Assembly: GCF_001514495.1 (NCBI RefSeq)
Contig: NZ_BCNM01000015.1
Span: 124,001-188,000 of the forward strand
Direction of reading: 5' to 3'
Length of the DNA: 64,000 nt
Origin: Paenibacillus pabuli NBRC 13638
GTDB taxonomy: Bacteria; Bacillota; Bacilli; Paenibacillales; Paenibacillaceae
How positions within the stretch are numbered: the stretch's first letter is position 1; every line of letters starts with the position of its first letter. The notes beneath the pieces are model-generated. The model worked only from the letters and a program-made list of their open reading frames with translations, was not told the DNA's origin and did no database searches. Position numbers and translations under genes: made by a program. Shown here piece after piece: positions 34,399-44,112 of the stretch.

Positions 34399-35169
34399 AT
34401 GGGTAGATTAACTGGAAAAGTTGCAATTATAACTGGAGCGGCAAGCGGCATGGGATTAGCAGGGGCTCAATTGTTTGCCAGAGAAGGAGCAAGGGTTGTT
34501 GCTACCGATGTAGCGGTTGAAGCTTTGGAGGAACAGGTGAAACAGATCGTAGCTGACGGAGGCGAAGCGATTGCGTTAAGGCTGGATGTATCCAGTCCGG
34601 AATCATGGAATGCTGTTGTGGAAGAAACCATTGCGAACTATGGCAAAATTGATATTCTGGTCAACAATGCCGGCATTCACATCGCCAAAGGCATTCTGGA
34701 AGCAGAATTGGAAGATTGGGACAAGGTCATGTCGATTAACGGTACAGGTGTATGGTTGGGAATGAAGGCGGTTATCCCTTATATGCAGAAAAATGGAAAA
34801 GGCTCCATCGTAAATACGTCCTCCATCGCTGCCATCATTGGCGGAATTGCCGATGCTCAGGGTGCAGCATACAGTGCTTCCAAGGGATCAGTACGTTCAC
34901 TGACCAAACATGGTGCACAGTGGTTCGCCAAAGATAACATCCGTGTGAACTCTGTACATCCAGGGGCTGTGTTTACCGGCATGGTGGAAAAAGCGGGCAT
35001 CAAATCCCAAGTGGAGATGGGAGAGCATTACAAAAATCTCGCCCCACTGCCTCCGCATGCCGGAGAGTCCATGGATATTGCTTATGCCTACTTGTTCTTA
35101 GCTTCCGATGAATCCAAATTCATCACGGGTGTGGAGCTGCCAGTGGATGGTGGCTGGATCAGCAACTAA
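34399..35169 (+). CDS. Short-chain dehydrogenase/reductase
   Basis: A 256-aa classical SDR. The Rossmann motif TGAASGMG (about 11-18), NNAG, the catalytic Ser in VNTSSIAA and YSASKGS (Tyr-x3-Lys) are complete, and PVDGGW closes the protein. It oxidises or reduces an alcohol/ketone with NAD(P). ATG 34399 is nine bases after AAAGGA; a TTG at 34393 is possible. The 3' end is 20 bp from a convergent TetR regulator. Substrate unknown. Confidence 0.9.
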   Translation: MGRLTGKVAIITGAASGMGLAGAQLFAREGARVVATDVAVEALEEQVKQIVADGGEAIALRLDVSSPESWNAVVEETIANYGKIDILVNNAGIHIAKGILEAELEDWDKVMSINGTGVWLGMKAVIPYMQKNGKGSIVNTSSIAAIIGGIADAQGAAYSASKGSVRSLTKHGAQWFAKDNIRVNSVHPGAVFTGMVEKAGIKSQVEMGEHYKNLAPLPPHAGESMDIAYAYLFLASDESKFITGVELPVDGGWISN

Positions 35170-35189
35170 CAGCAGAGTGATGGAAACAT

Positions 35190-35864
35190 TCAAAGAGGTA
35201 CTGGTTTCTCATTGTCATGAGAGACGGTGCCTCTTTCCGTTTCATCCAAAGATGGATTCAGATTCGAACGGTAAACTTCATTGGACCGATTCATGCGTGT
35301 GAATTCCAACAGTTGCCCCGCCATATAGGAGGCACTGTATTTGAAGTTGCTTTGCACCCAGTCTGTAATTAATCCGAGAACAGCATTAGCCTGATAACAG
35401 GCAAGAAGCTCCTTGTTCACTCGGGGGTCCGGCGACATATCGGTTACATCCTCCAGATACAGAGTTTTGAGCGTCTCATAGAGTGTATCCCGAAAACCCG
35501 AAAGCATGTTTGTGTTAACCAGCAAGGCATAGAAGGTGGCATAGCCAAGAACATGGTCAAAAATTTTGATAGCCGAAGCGCTCAGGTCCATGATTCCGAA
35601 ATCCCGGTAGTGTTGGTAAGGGGCACGGTAGGCGAAGATTAGATCTGCCATCACGTCTTTCAAAATTTCATTGAGCAAGTCTTCTCTGTATACATAATGT
35701 TTGTAAAAGGTACTGCGGTTCACATCGGCCAATTTCACGATATCGGTGATGGTAATACTCTCAAACGGCTTGCGCGACATCCATTCTAACAATGAGGTCT
35801 TTAAGGCTTGTTTGGATCTATAGACTCTGCGATCCGTGTCAGAAACGAATAGGGATTTTTGCAT
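35190..35864 (-). CDS. TetR/AcrR family regulator
   Basis: A 224-aa protein with an N-terminal TetR HTH (about 15-60, KTSLLEWMSRKPFESITITDIVKLADVNRSTFYKHYVYREDLLNEIL) and a C-terminal helical ligand-binding domain of the DhaS/TetR_C type. ATG 35864 is nine bases from AGGAGG (35874-35879); the in-frame ATG at 35873 touches that site and is less likely. It converges on the SDR gene, which may be its target, and is divergent from cueP. Confidence 0.85.
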   Translation of the reverse strand: MQKSLFVSDTDRRVYRSKQALKTSLLEWMSRKPFESITITDIVKLADVNRSTFYKHYVYREDLLNEILKDVMADLIFAYRAPYQHYRDFGIMDLSASAIKIFDHVLGYATFYALLVNTNMLSGFRDTLYETLKTLYLEDVTDMSPDPRVNKELLACYQANAVLGLITDWVQSNFKYSASYMAGQLLEFTRMNRSNEVYRSNLNPSLDETERGTVSHDNEKPVPL

Positions 35865-36020
35865 TAAACACATCCTCCTTTGCTTATCAATGATACAAGT
35901 AACATGATGTCAATGGATCATACAAATATGTGAATATCTGGTGAATTCCATGTGGTTTAAGTCCATAATGGTTCGTTCTCCATTATAATAAACCAAAACG
36001 GACGAGGAGATGAACTCCAG

Positions 36021-36563
36021 ATGAAAAAACCAATGTGGATCATTGCCGGCTTTGTCGTTGTAATCGTGTTGGGAGCCTATCTGATTGCAAGCAATGTAGG
36101 GAAGGAAGAAGCAGGTAATGCCGAAGCACCCAATATCAAAAAAATGGTAGAAGATATCAGTACACGCAAGGAGACACCGGAATCAGCCTCCATTAATGCC
36201 ACCCAGTTAATTGTCACGGATAAAGGGAACCAAACGACAACCTACGACTTACCTGAAAATGAGTTTTTCCTTTCCATTGCGCCTTACGTGGAACAGACTC
36301 ATCCCTGTGCAATTCACAGCCTGACCGGATGTCAGGGCGAAATGAAAAATAAGAAGTTCATGGTGACGATCCATGACTCCGAAGGCAATACGCTCATGAA
36401 GGATGCTGAGATAAAGGCCGGTTCTAACGGCTTTATGGATTTCTGGTTAGCCAGAGATAAGTCATACCTCATTCGTGTGGTGCATGATGGAAAGGTCGCA
36501 GAGACACAGCTATCTACATATAACAATGATGATACATGCATTACAACAATGCAGCTTGGTTAA
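36021..36563 (+). CDS. CueP family metal-binding protein
   Basis: A 180-aa membrane-anchored extracytoplasmic protein. An N-terminal segment (5-24) is followed by the CueP domain with conserved cysteines in THPCAIHSLTGCQGE and NDDTCITTMQL. In enterobacteria CueP binds periplasmic copper and supports copper resistance. The three conserved Cys are present here. It is a single gene ending at a strong terminator; no copper regulator is adjacent, and an operator is not obvious. Confidence 0.88.
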   Translation: MKKPMWIIAGFVVVIVLGAYLIASNVGKEEAGNAEAPNIKKMVEDISTRKETPESASINATQLIVTDKGNQTTTYDLPENEFFLSIAPYVEQTHPCAIHSLTGCQGEMKNKKFMVTIHDSEGNTLMKDAEIKAGSNGFMDFWLARDKSYLIRVVHDGKVAETQLSTYNNDDTCITTMQLG

Positions 36564-36589
36564 AACGTAGATTTGATTTGCCAGTGTGT

Positions 36590-36628
36590 GAACGGGATTG
36601 CCTGAAGGCAGTCCCGTTCACTTTATTT
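36590..36628 (+). terminator. Terminator after the cueP-like gene
   Basis: GAACGGGATTGCCT (36590-36603) pairs with AGGCAGTCCCGTTC (36606-36619), followed by a T-rich stretch. Confidence 0.9.
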
Positions 36629-36737
36629 AGAATCATGTCAATGCATTGATCCTCTCTTGACTGCTGGGCTTGTATCTACGGGCAAACGTTATATTACTGC
36701 CTCCAAACGAAAAATCTAAATCAAAAGGCAATTTGCA

Positions 36738-36766
36738 TTGACAAAATTGCATTCCTACGGGATAAT
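36738..36766 (+). promoter_or_regulatory. Promoter of the siderophore uptake operon
   Basis: TTGACA (36738-36743), 17 bp, GATAAT (36761-36766). Confidence 0.85.
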
Positions 36767-36774
36767 CCATAAGT

Positions 36775-36793
36775 GATAATGATAATTGTTATC
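36775..36793. promoter_or_regulatory. Fur box
   Basis: GATAATGATAATTGTTATC matches the 19-bp Fur consensus at 17 positions and lies 8 bp downstream of the -10 box, so iron-bound Fur would block transcription. Confidence 0.9.
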
Positions 36794-36827
36794 ATATAAA
36801 TACATATAAACAGGGGAGAAAAGAGAT

Positions 36828-37829
36828 ATGAGAAAAAGCTTGAACGGACTTCTAATCATGCTGGCGTTTGTGTTGGTTCTGGCAGGTTGCGGTAAAACCA
36901 ATAGTACTACAGAACCAAGTCAGGATGCCGATTCCGGCGGTGCTCCGGCTGAAGAGACAGCTGGTCCTGTAACGGTGAAGCACAAACGCGGGGAGCTTAA
37001 GCTGGACAAGCCGGCAGAGCGAGTGGTTACCCTGGAATGGACCTACACGGAGGACGTGGTTGCACTGGGTGTTCAGCCAGTAGGTAATGCGGACAACGCT
37101 AACTATAAAGTCTATGTAACATCTGAAGCAGCGCTGGATGACAGTGTGACAGATATCGGAACGCGTAGTGAGCCGAATCTGGAAGCTATTGCTGCATTGA
37201 AACCAGATCTTATCATTGCTAATGCGGATAATAATAATGCCGTTTACGATCAGCTTAATGCGATTGCACCAACGATTGAATTCGATCCGTATGATGGTGA
37301 TGGCTATAATTATGACAAAATGACAGAAATATTTAATAGCATTGCCACCGCTCTTGGTAAAGAGGACAAAGCGAAGCAAGTACTGGATGAACTGGATCAG
37401 CATTATGTAGAAGCCAAAGAAAAGCTTGCTGCTGCAGGGAAAGATCAATTCCACTTTGCACTGACACAGGCATTCACGTATCAAAATGCAGCTAGTCTGC
37501 GTATGTTTACCGATAATTCGGTTGTCATTGGCACATTGGACAAGATCGGCATGATTAATGATTGGCAGCCGGACAAGGTTGAAGGGTATGGCTTCTCCAC
37601 TGTAGGCATTGAATCTCTGTCGACTGTACAGGACAGTAATTTCATTTATATTACACAGCCGGACGATGATGTTTTTGGAACAGCGATGAAAGATAATTCG
37701 GTTTGGAACGGGCTGAACTTTGTGAAGGATAAACGTATTTATCAACTCGATAGCACAACATGGACATTTGGTGGACCGATCTCCTCCAAAGTATTGGTTG
37801 ACGGGGTTGTTGAGGCGATTACCAAATGA
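36828..37829 (+). CDS. Iron-siderophore ABC transporter binding lipoprotein (YfiY/FhuD-like)
   Basis: A 333-aa lipoprotein with signal and lipobox VLAGC (Cys21). The mature protein has the class III binding-protein fold: RVVTLEWTYTEDVVALGVQPVG, IGTRSEPNLEAIAALKPDLIIA and a C-terminal WNGLNFVKDKRIYQLD. The LEW(T) and NLE motifs match YfiY/FecB-type hydroxamate or citrate-siderophore binders. It is preceded by a consensus promoter and Fur box and overlaps the permease gene by 4 bp (ATGA), hence one operon. The exact siderophore is not readable. Confidence 0.92.
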   Translation: MRKSLNGLLIMLAFVLVLAGCGKTNSTTEPSQDADSGGAPAEETAGPVTVKHKRGELKLDKPAERVVTLEWTYTEDVVALGVQPVGNADNANYKVYVTSEAALDDSVTDIGTRSEPNLEAIAALKPDLIIANADNNNAVYDQLNAIAPTIEFDPYDGDGYNYDKMTEIFNSIATALGKEDKAKQVLDELDQHYVEAKEKLAAAGKDQFHFALTQAFTYQNAASLRMFTDNSVVIGTLDKIGMINDWQPDKVEGYGFSTVGIESLSTVQDSNFIYITQPDDDVFGTAMKDNSVWNGLNFVKDKRIYQLDSTTWTFGGPISSKVLVDGVVEAITK

Positions 37830-39874
37830 GTTCGGTTCAGGGAACTAGGCCAGCTATGAACTGGCGTACAATAAGCATATATGGGGGCGGTCTTTCCGCT
37901 CTCATCGTGCTTTTTTTTGTAAGCCTTTGTTATGGAGAGGCAGCCATTTCATTACACACCGTTTGGGACGCACTTACTGAAAAACAGAATACATTGGAAC
38001 ACAATATGATCTGGGATTTGCGTATGCCACGTACGGTGATCGGTATTATCGCAGGAGGGGGGCTCGCTGTTGCGGGAGCGCTGCTGCAGACGATTACTCG
38101 TAATCCACTCGCTGCGTCAGACACACTGGGCATTAATGCAGGAGCATATTTTATCGTGGTGCTGGGAGCCATTCTCTTTCCGGGCGTACTCAGTCAGTCG
38201 CCTTTTCTATTCGCAGCTCTTGGGGGATTGCTTGCAGCATTCGCAGCTTATTTCATGGGCGGTGGACGAAGATCTAGCCCCGTTCGACTGGCGTTATCCG
38301 GTATGATTATATCGATGGTGCTTGGTTCATTTACAAGCGCACTGCATATTTTTTTCTCCATGGAAACGCAGGGGCTGTTTCTTTGGGGTTCAGGAACCCT
38401 TGTCCAGAATGACTGGAGTGGTGTAACTTATGCTTGGCCTTGGGTGGTTGGTATTACCATTCTCGCGCTGATCTTGTCCAGACAGTGGGATATGCTGGAA
38501 CTGGATGAATCCACGGCTTCCTCTTTGGGTCAAAAGGTTGGACTCGCTCGTGCCGGTGGTTTGATTATCGCGGTATTGCTGGCAGCGGTGATCGTCAGTG
38601 TGATCGGGCCCATTGGCTTCGTGGGACTCGTGGCACCGCATCTGGTTCGATTGAGTGGTGTACGTTCCAATCGATTACTGTTACCCGGTGTTTTTATATG
38701 GGGAGCGGCGCTCTTAGTTGGTGCAGACGTGCTTGCCAAGATGGTGCATAACTCCAGCATGGAGCTGCCAACAGGGGCTGTAATGGCGATCATTGGTGCG
38801 CCGTGGCTGATCTGGCTTGTACTGACACGCATGAAGGCAGCGAACGGGTCGGGCATGTCCGCTTCAATGAGTACAGGGGCACCTTCACGTCGTTTGGCAT
38901 TCGGTCCGATGGCCGTATTATTTTCGGTCATAACCGTGATGCTGATTTTGCTCAGTACGATGTTTGGCGGCATGCGAATTCCGTTCGCGGATCTGTTTCC
39001 GAGTCTGTTCCAATCGGATGGATTGTTCTCTGCGCTGATTCAGCTTCGGATTCCGCGCACGCTTGTTGCTGCAGGTGCAGGTGCTGCACTGGCGATCAGC
39101 GGTGTGTTAATCCAGATGGCAGTGCGTAATCCGCTGGCGGATGCTTCAATCGTAGGTGTGTCCTCTGGCGCTGGGCTTGGAGCGATGATGGTCCTCATCT
39201 TGCTGCCCGGTCTTCCGATATATTTGCTGCCCATAGCGGCAATCATCGGTGCAGCCATCGCCGCAGTGGTTGTATTCTCCCTCTCTTGGAAGAAAGGTCT
39301 GAACCCTTCTGCGGTTGTGCTGCTGGGGATCGCGATGTCTGCCATCGCTGGAGCAGGTATTCAGATTCTGATTGTACGTGGTGCGGTATATGGCAGCAGC
39401 GGATATATCTGGCTGACCGGAAGTACCTATGCCCGTACCTGGGATCAGGTGAGGACAATCGGTATCTTTTTAGTTATCCTGGTTCCGGTGGCTTGGTGGC
39501 TCGCTCGCAGATTCGAACTGTTGGTATTCGATGACAATAGTGCATCAGGACTTGGACTGAATGTGCGCCGTACACGATTATTGGCCATGACGACGGGTGT
39601 GCTGCTGGCAGCAGGTGCTGTCGCTTGTGTAGGGACTGTTGGTTTTATTGGTCTGATTGCACCACATATGGTTCGATTGTTGACCGGACATAAATTAAGA
39701 CGATCCATGTTTTTATCCGCATTGGCGGGGGCAGTCATGCTGGTATTGGCCGATACGATCGGCAGAACGGTCATGGCGCCAACAGAGATCCCATCCGGCA
39801 TACTCATTGCACTTATTGGAACGCCGTACTTCCTGTATCTGATGTATCGTTCCAACTGGCGCAAGTCTGTATAA
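37826..39874 (+). CDS. Fused FecCD-type iron-siderophore ABC permease (FhuB-like)
   Basis: A 682-aa membrane protein made of two FecCD permease halves (about 10-340 and 350-682). Each has the conserved DLRMPRT/QLRIPRT entry, GALLQ..RNPLA / GVLIQMAVRNPLA and the closing GFVGLVAPHLVR / GFIGLIAPHMVR motif that contacts the ATPase. Most Firmicutes encode two separate subunits; a double-length permease is the FhuB arrangement. It is translationally coupled to the binding protein. No ATPase follows, so it must use one encoded elsewhere. Confidence 0.92.
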   Translation: MSSVQGTRPAMNWRTISIYGGGLSALIVLFFVSLCYGEAAISLHTVWDALTEKQNTLEHNMIWDLRMPRTVIGIIAGGGLAVAGALLQTITRNPLAASDTLGINAGAYFIVVLGAILFPGVLSQSPFLFAALGGLLAAFAAYFMGGGRRSSPVRLALSGMIISMVLGSFTSALHIFFSMETQGLFLWGSGTLVQNDWSGVTYAWPWVVGITILALILSRQWDMLELDESTASSLGQKVGLARAGGLIIAVLLAAVIVSVIGPIGFVGLVAPHLVRLSGVRSNRLLLPGVFIWGAALLVGADVLAKMVHNSSMELPTGAVMAIIGAPWLIWLVLTRMKAANGSGMSASMSTGAPSRRLAFGPMAVLFSVITVMLILLSTMFGGMRIPFADLFPSLFQSDGLFSALIQLRIPRTLVAAGAGAALAISGVLIQMAVRNPLADASIVGVSSGAGLGAMMVLILLPGLPIYLLPIAAIIGAAIAAVVVFSLSWKKGLNPSAVVLLGIAMSAIAGAGIQILIVRGAVYGSSGYIWLTGSTYARTWDQVRTIGIFLVILVPVAWWLARRFELLVFDDNSASGLGLNVRRTRLLAMTTGVLLAAGAVACVGTVGFIGLIAPHMVRLLTGHKLRRSMFLSALAGAVMLVLADTIGRTVMAPTEIPSGILIALIGTPYFLYLMYRSNWRKSV

Positions 39875-39920
39875 CGATGTTAATTCAGGGGGCTGTTTCA
39901 AAGGGATTCCCTCTCGCTTC

Positions 39921-40140
39921 AAAGCGCTAACGAATCTACCGTACTCTGATGGGTGGAGTTTTAAGGATTGCAGTTTCTAACGAACTTCAGTGACGTTATT
40001 TCGGTGCAAAACGGTTGTCAGGGCCTATAAAGCGACCAAATGGACGAAATAACGTCTCAGTGATTCGTTACATCTCAGCACTGTGCAAATGGCAGCAAAT
40101 AACGTGTGCCAGATTCATTAGATCAAATTACTGCTAACAA
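39921..40140. repeat. Composite palindromic repeat, copy B
   Basis: Begins AAAGCGCTAACGAAT and aligns with copy A (27975-28191) end to end. Arm TAACGAAC...ACGTTATTTCG (39978-40003) is inverted at 40045-40070 (CGAAATAACG...ATTCGTTA); an outer inverted arm ends ATTCATTAG at 40121. It occupies the gap after the iron permease gene. Confidence 0.75.
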
Positions 40141-40189
40141 AGGGCGTTCCCCGTCATGCTTATGACGTGGGAACAGCCCTCTTTTTTAT
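40141..40189 (+). terminator. Terminator attached to repeat copy B
   Basis: AGGGCGTTCCCC (40141-40152) pairs with GGGAACAGCCCT (40169-40180); the apex GTCATGCTTATGAC (40153-40166) is identical to that of copy A, and a T6 run follows. Confidence 0.88.
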
Positions 40190-40253
40190 GTTTTTGCCTG
40201 TTTGCATGTCTGAGTATGTGAGGTCAAACCATCGAATACGTAGTCGGAACATA

Positions 40254-40328
40254 CTAAAAACCCCAAGGGCTACAGTGTGTGAAGTTCACGTTCATAAACG
40301 TGAAGCTCACATGCACTGTACCTTGGGG
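40254..40328 (-). terminator. Terminator of the chemoreceptor gene
   Basis: CCCCAAGG (40261-40268) pairs with CCTTGGGG (40321-40328) within a long stem that also pairs TACAGTG with CACTGTA and TTCACG with CGTGAA. On the minus strand it runs into Us (plus-strand AAAAA at 40256-40260). Confidence 0.8.
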
Positions 40329-40416
40329 GATATATTGTGATGAGTAACGCTTGGCGGAGCAGCTCTCGTCCTCCATTAATGGCAAACGGGCGTACGCGCA
40401 GGTCTGACCAACGGTT

Positions 40417-42477
40417 TTATTCGACCTTGAATTCGTTTAGTTCGTCCTGCAGCTTCGTGGACAACTGATTCAATTGTTTCGAGAGATCTGCAACCTGTTC
40501 GATGCTATCCAGTTGCTCCTGTGTACTCGCGCTTACCTCTTCGGTTGAAGCGGAGTTCTGCTCTGTTGTGGAGGAAATGATCTCCAGTGCCTGCAAAATC
40601 TCATCTTTATGCTTGTGAATATTGGCGGTGTTGCTGCTGATTTGAATCATGCGCAATTTCAAATGTTCCAAGTCCTTGTTAATGTTAAAGAAGACCTGTT
40701 TGGTGTTCTCTACAGACTTGGCATTTTCTTCAGCAATGTTCAAACTGCGGGCGGTATGCTCTACGGATATGTTAGTCTTTTCTTCAATCACATGTACCTT
40801 TTTGTTAATTTCTTCAGTCGCCTGTGCAGTCTGCTCAGCAAGCTTGCGTACCTCCTCGGCGACAACAGCGAAACCTCTGCCATGTTCACCGGCACGTGCA
40901 GCTTCAATGGAGGCATTCAACGCCAGCAGATTGGTCTGTGAAGCAATTTGTTTCACGGTGTCTACAAAGCTGGATATTTCATTGCGGCTCAGATCAATAT
41001 CCTGAATAATGGAGGACATGGTCTGTGTGGAATGATGATTTTCAGCGGCCCATCTAGACAGCTGTTCCACTACATGAAGCCCCATTCCGCTTTGTTCGGC
41101 AGAAGTCTGCACCATTGTCTCGATGGCTTGGGCATCGCTGGCGATTTCATCAATTTGTCCAGACAAGTTTCCGGTTTTGCGTAAAATGTTTTCGGTTTCG
41201 ATGGACTGATAGTTGGTTGCATTAGCGATTTCATTGACGGCGGTTGCTGTATCATTCATCGTTATAGCCGTTCTGGAAGATATCGATTGCAGGTCGTCAG
41301 AAGACTGATTCAAGACCTGAGCGGAGCTGCCAACCATCTGCAGCATTCGCTGGATATTTTGCACCATATGGTGAATCCCCTGAGAAATTTGCCCGATTTC
41401 ATTATTGGATTTCGTATCAAAGGGAACCGTCAAATCCCCGTTTTCAATCAACTTGATTTTCTCCAGCAGCTTCGGTATGGATCTTAGCAGGTAACGAAGG
41501 GTGATATACGCCATGACAACGAGCACAATCGCCGCAATAATAAAGCCGCCAAGTGTAATCGTGGTAAAGGTCTTTAATTCATCCAGGACTTCTTTCTCCG
41601 AAATGGTTAAGCCTACCGACCATCCGGTATCCTTGCTGGTGGCATACCCGATATAGCGGCGTTCTCCATTATCATTAATCAGCTGTACTCCTGATTGGCC
41701 GGCAATCATTTTTTTACCGATGTCGCCGAGGTCCCCAGCACTCTCATTTATTTTTCCTTTGAGCACTTTACTCTGATCCGGATGGTACAACAACTCTCCG
41801 GTTTTGGAGGCGAGGATAGAATAACCTGTGCTTCCGAGCGTGTAGCTTTTCATAATGGCAGGAATGTCTTTAAAGGCGATATCAGCCACGACAAATCCGA
41901 TTAACTCCCCGCTGTCATTCTTAACCGGATAGAAGATACCCATGAGTACATTTCCCGAAGCAATATCTGCATACGGATCGGAGTAATACAAGCCGTTTGC
42001 TGCAACAGCCGGTTTGTAATACGGACGATCCTGGATAACAAACGCGGAATCGGAAGATGCACCGTCATTCTGAAACCAGAATCCTTTGCCGGATACACCG
42101 GCTACCCACGCATCTGCAAAGGAAGGTTCGGCCGCAACAATGGCTGCCAGCGTGGCTTGTGTCTCTGCTGCATATTCTGACGTTTTTACCGTCCCAGGCT
42201 CCGTCGTTTCAATATATTGTTTGAATAGATTATTTGTAGACATCTGTTTAACAAGTGAACCTTTTTCCTTAAATAGTGCATCGAATTCACTGACGATGGC
42301 TTGTGTCTTGGTCTGAAGCATAGATTCCTGCTGCTTGATCAGGATGCTTCGGGTGCTGGAGAACATAAACGTTCCCAGAATAGAAAAGACGACAACGATA
42401 ATGACTAACAACACCATGGACAAAGTGTTGGCGATGCTTGACAATCTGAAGCCCCTCTTTTTTGAAAGCTGTGACAT
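40417..42477 (-). CDS. Methyl-accepting chemotaxis protein with dCache sensor
   Basis: A 686-aa chemoreceptor. Segment 1 at about 15-37, an extracellular double-Cache domain to about 300 (FADAWVAGVSGKGFWFQND, DRPYYKPAVAANGLYYSDPYAD, DTGWSVGLTISEKEV), segment 2 at about 305-327, HAMP, then the cytoplasmic signalling helices with the hairpin tip IASQTNLLALNASIEAARAGEHGRGFAVVAEEVRKLAEQ. It relays ligand binding to CheA/CheW. dCache receptors often sense amino acids or organic acids. ATG 42477 follows GGGGGAG. It is a single gene; ligand unknown. Confidence 0.93.
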   Translation of the reverse strand: MSQLSKKRGFRLSSIANTLSMVLLVIIVVVFSILGTFMFSSTRSILIKQQESMLQTKTQAIVSEFDALFKEKGSLVKQMSTNNLFKQYIETTEPGTVKTSEYAAETQATLAAIVAAEPSFADAWVAGVSGKGFWFQNDGASSDSAFVIQDRPYYKPAVAANGLYYSDPYADIASGNVLMGIFYPVKNDSGELIGFVVADIAFKDIPAIMKSYTLGSTGYSILASKTGELLYHPDQSKVLKGKINESAGDLGDIGKKMIAGQSGVQLINDNGERRYIGYATSKDTGWSVGLTISEKEVLDELKTFTTITLGGFIIAAIVLVVMAYITLRYLLRSIPKLLEKIKLIENGDLTVPFDTKSNNEIGQISQGIHHMVQNIQRMLQMVGSSAQVLNQSSDDLQSISSRTAITMNDTATAVNEIANATNYQSIETENILRKTGNLSGQIDEIASDAQAIETMVQTSAEQSGMGLHVVEQLSRWAAENHHSTQTMSSIIQDIDLSRNEISSFVDTVKQIASQTNLLALNASIEAARAGEHGRGFAVVAEEVRKLAEQTAQATEEINKKVHVIEEKTNISVEHTARSLNIAEENAKSVENTKQVFFNINKDLEHLKLRMIQISSNTANIHKHKDEILQALEIISSTTEQNSASTEEVSASTQEQLDSIEQVADLSKQLNQLSTKLQDELNEFKVE

Positions 42478-42695
42478 GTTGCCATCTCCCCCCGAAATCT
42501 GTAATGAATGAGCTGATTAGCTCTTATGTAATATGTCGGAATTTGGGCTGCTTTTCGATAGATGGAGAGGGCAGGATAGAATGAACAATTCAAACTATAG
42601 TGCATAAAGGCACGAAAAAAGAAGAGAGCCTAATAGCTCCCTTTATAACGGTATAATAAATTGTAATGATAAGGTTATTTTGTTTGTATAAATTG

Positions 42696-43862
42696 CTAAT
42701 TTAGAATACCAGCGTCTTCCACAAACGTTAAAGCCCGGTGGAGCATCTCAACATCCTGAACTAATGCCAATCGTACATATCCTTCGCCTGAAGGTCCAAA
42801 GGCACTTCCTGGGGTTACGATAATCCCTGCCTGGGTGACCAGATCCATGGCAAATTGTTCGGATGTGTCATAATGAGCAGGAATTCGCGTCCAGATGAAC
42901 ATCGTAGCTTCAGGTTTGGCAATCTCCCATCCCAATCGGCTAAAACCCTCGCACAGAATGTTTCTGCGCTCCTCGTAGATGGCCCTCACCCGATCAACGT
43001 CCGTCTGATCTCCGGTAATTGCAGCAATAGCAGCCTTTTGGAGTGGCAGGAACATCCCATAGTCCATATTGGACTTTAATTTTTTCAGCATCGCTACAAT
43101 ATCCGGGTTACCCACACAGAAGCCGATCCGCGCGCCGGCGAGCCCGTAGGTTTTCGACAAGGAGTTGAATTCTACGCCCACATCCATCGCCCCGGGAAAC
43201 GAAAGGAAGCTTCCACACGCTCGTCCATCAAACACAAGCTCACTATAGGCATTGTCATGGAGAACGATAATATCATATTTCTTGGCAAAAGCAATCAGAT
43301 CGAGGTAGAACTGGTCCGGTGCCATCGCGGTCGTGGGATTGTTGGGATAGGACACCAGCATGAATTTGGCACGTTGTGCGACATCCTCAGGGATATCTTG
43401 AAGTTGAATGACATATCCATGTTCTTCCTTTTGCGACATGTAGTATAATTCAGCTCCCGCCAGTAAGGGCCCATCCGCGAAAATCGGATAACAGGGGTCG
43501 GGAACGAGAACGATATCCCCTTCATCCACAATGGACAGCGAAATATGCGCCAAACCTTCCTGGGAGCCGAGCAAGGAGCAGATTTCGGTCATGGGGTTCA
43601 GCTGCACCTGGTACCTTGTTTGGTACCACTCGCTAACCGCCTGCAGCAGCTCACTTTGATCATTGATGGCGTAAATATAGTTCCGGGTGTCCACTGCGGC
43701 TTCAACCAAAGCGTCAATAATATGTTGTGCTGGAGGAATATTGGGTGTGCCCACACTAAGATCAATGACAGGCTCGCCATTCTCCAGTCGTTGTCGCTTT
43801 ATCTCCAGCAAGCGGGTGAAAATCCCCTCTTTAAAATAATTCATACGTTTAGCAGATTTCAT
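42696..43862 (-). CDS. Class I/II PLP aminotransferase (LL-DAP/PatA-like)
   Basis: A 388-aa fold-type I aminotransferase. ATG 43862 after GGAGGTTGTG gives MKSAKRMNYFKEGIFTRL; the upstream in-frame extension has no ribosome site. Motifs: DLSVGTPNIPPAQHI, LLGSQEGLAHI, SYPNNPTTAMAP, HDNAYSELVFDG and SLSKTYGLAGARIGF, where SLSK holds the PLP lysine, then YVRLALV. The closest recognisable group is the LL-diaminopimelate aminotransferase / PatA-like branch used for diaminopimelate or aromatic and methionine transamination. It stands alone, so the substrate is undecided. Confidence 0.85.
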   Translation of the reverse strand: MKSAKRMNYFKEGIFTRLLEIKRQRLENGEPVIDLSVGTPNIPPAQHIIDALVEAAVDTRNYIYAINDQSELLQAVSEWYQTRYQVQLNPMTEICSLLGSQEGLAHISLSIVDEGDIVLVPDPCYPIFADGPLLAGAELYYMSQKEEHGYVIQLQDIPEDVAQRAKFMLVSYPNNPTTAMAPDQFYLDLIAFAKKYDIIVLHDNAYSELVFDGRACGSFLSFPGAMDVGVEFNSLSKTYGLAGARIGFCVGNPDIVAMLKKLKSNMDYGMFLPLQKAAIAAITGDQTDVDRVRAIYEERRNILCEGFSRLGWEIAKPEATMFIWTRIPAHYDTSEQFAMDLVTQAGIIVTPGSAFGPSGEGYVRLALVQDVEMLHRALTFVEDAGILN

Positions 43863-44112
43863 CGTGACACAACCTCCGTAACTGATTCGCCAGTAGTCTC
43901 TTTCTATCATAAATGGAGGAGGGACAAATGAGAAGAGAGCGAGAGGATCTTCATTGACACACATCCAAAATTTGAGGATAAAGCTAGAAATGAGTTGAAT
44001 ATTGAATAAAGTATGATATGATGTCTTTAAATAAAGAAAATAATGCTATATATAGAAAATAATTACATAAAATACTCTCTGCTTCAGGCTGAACACTTCT
44101 TGGTTCATCATA

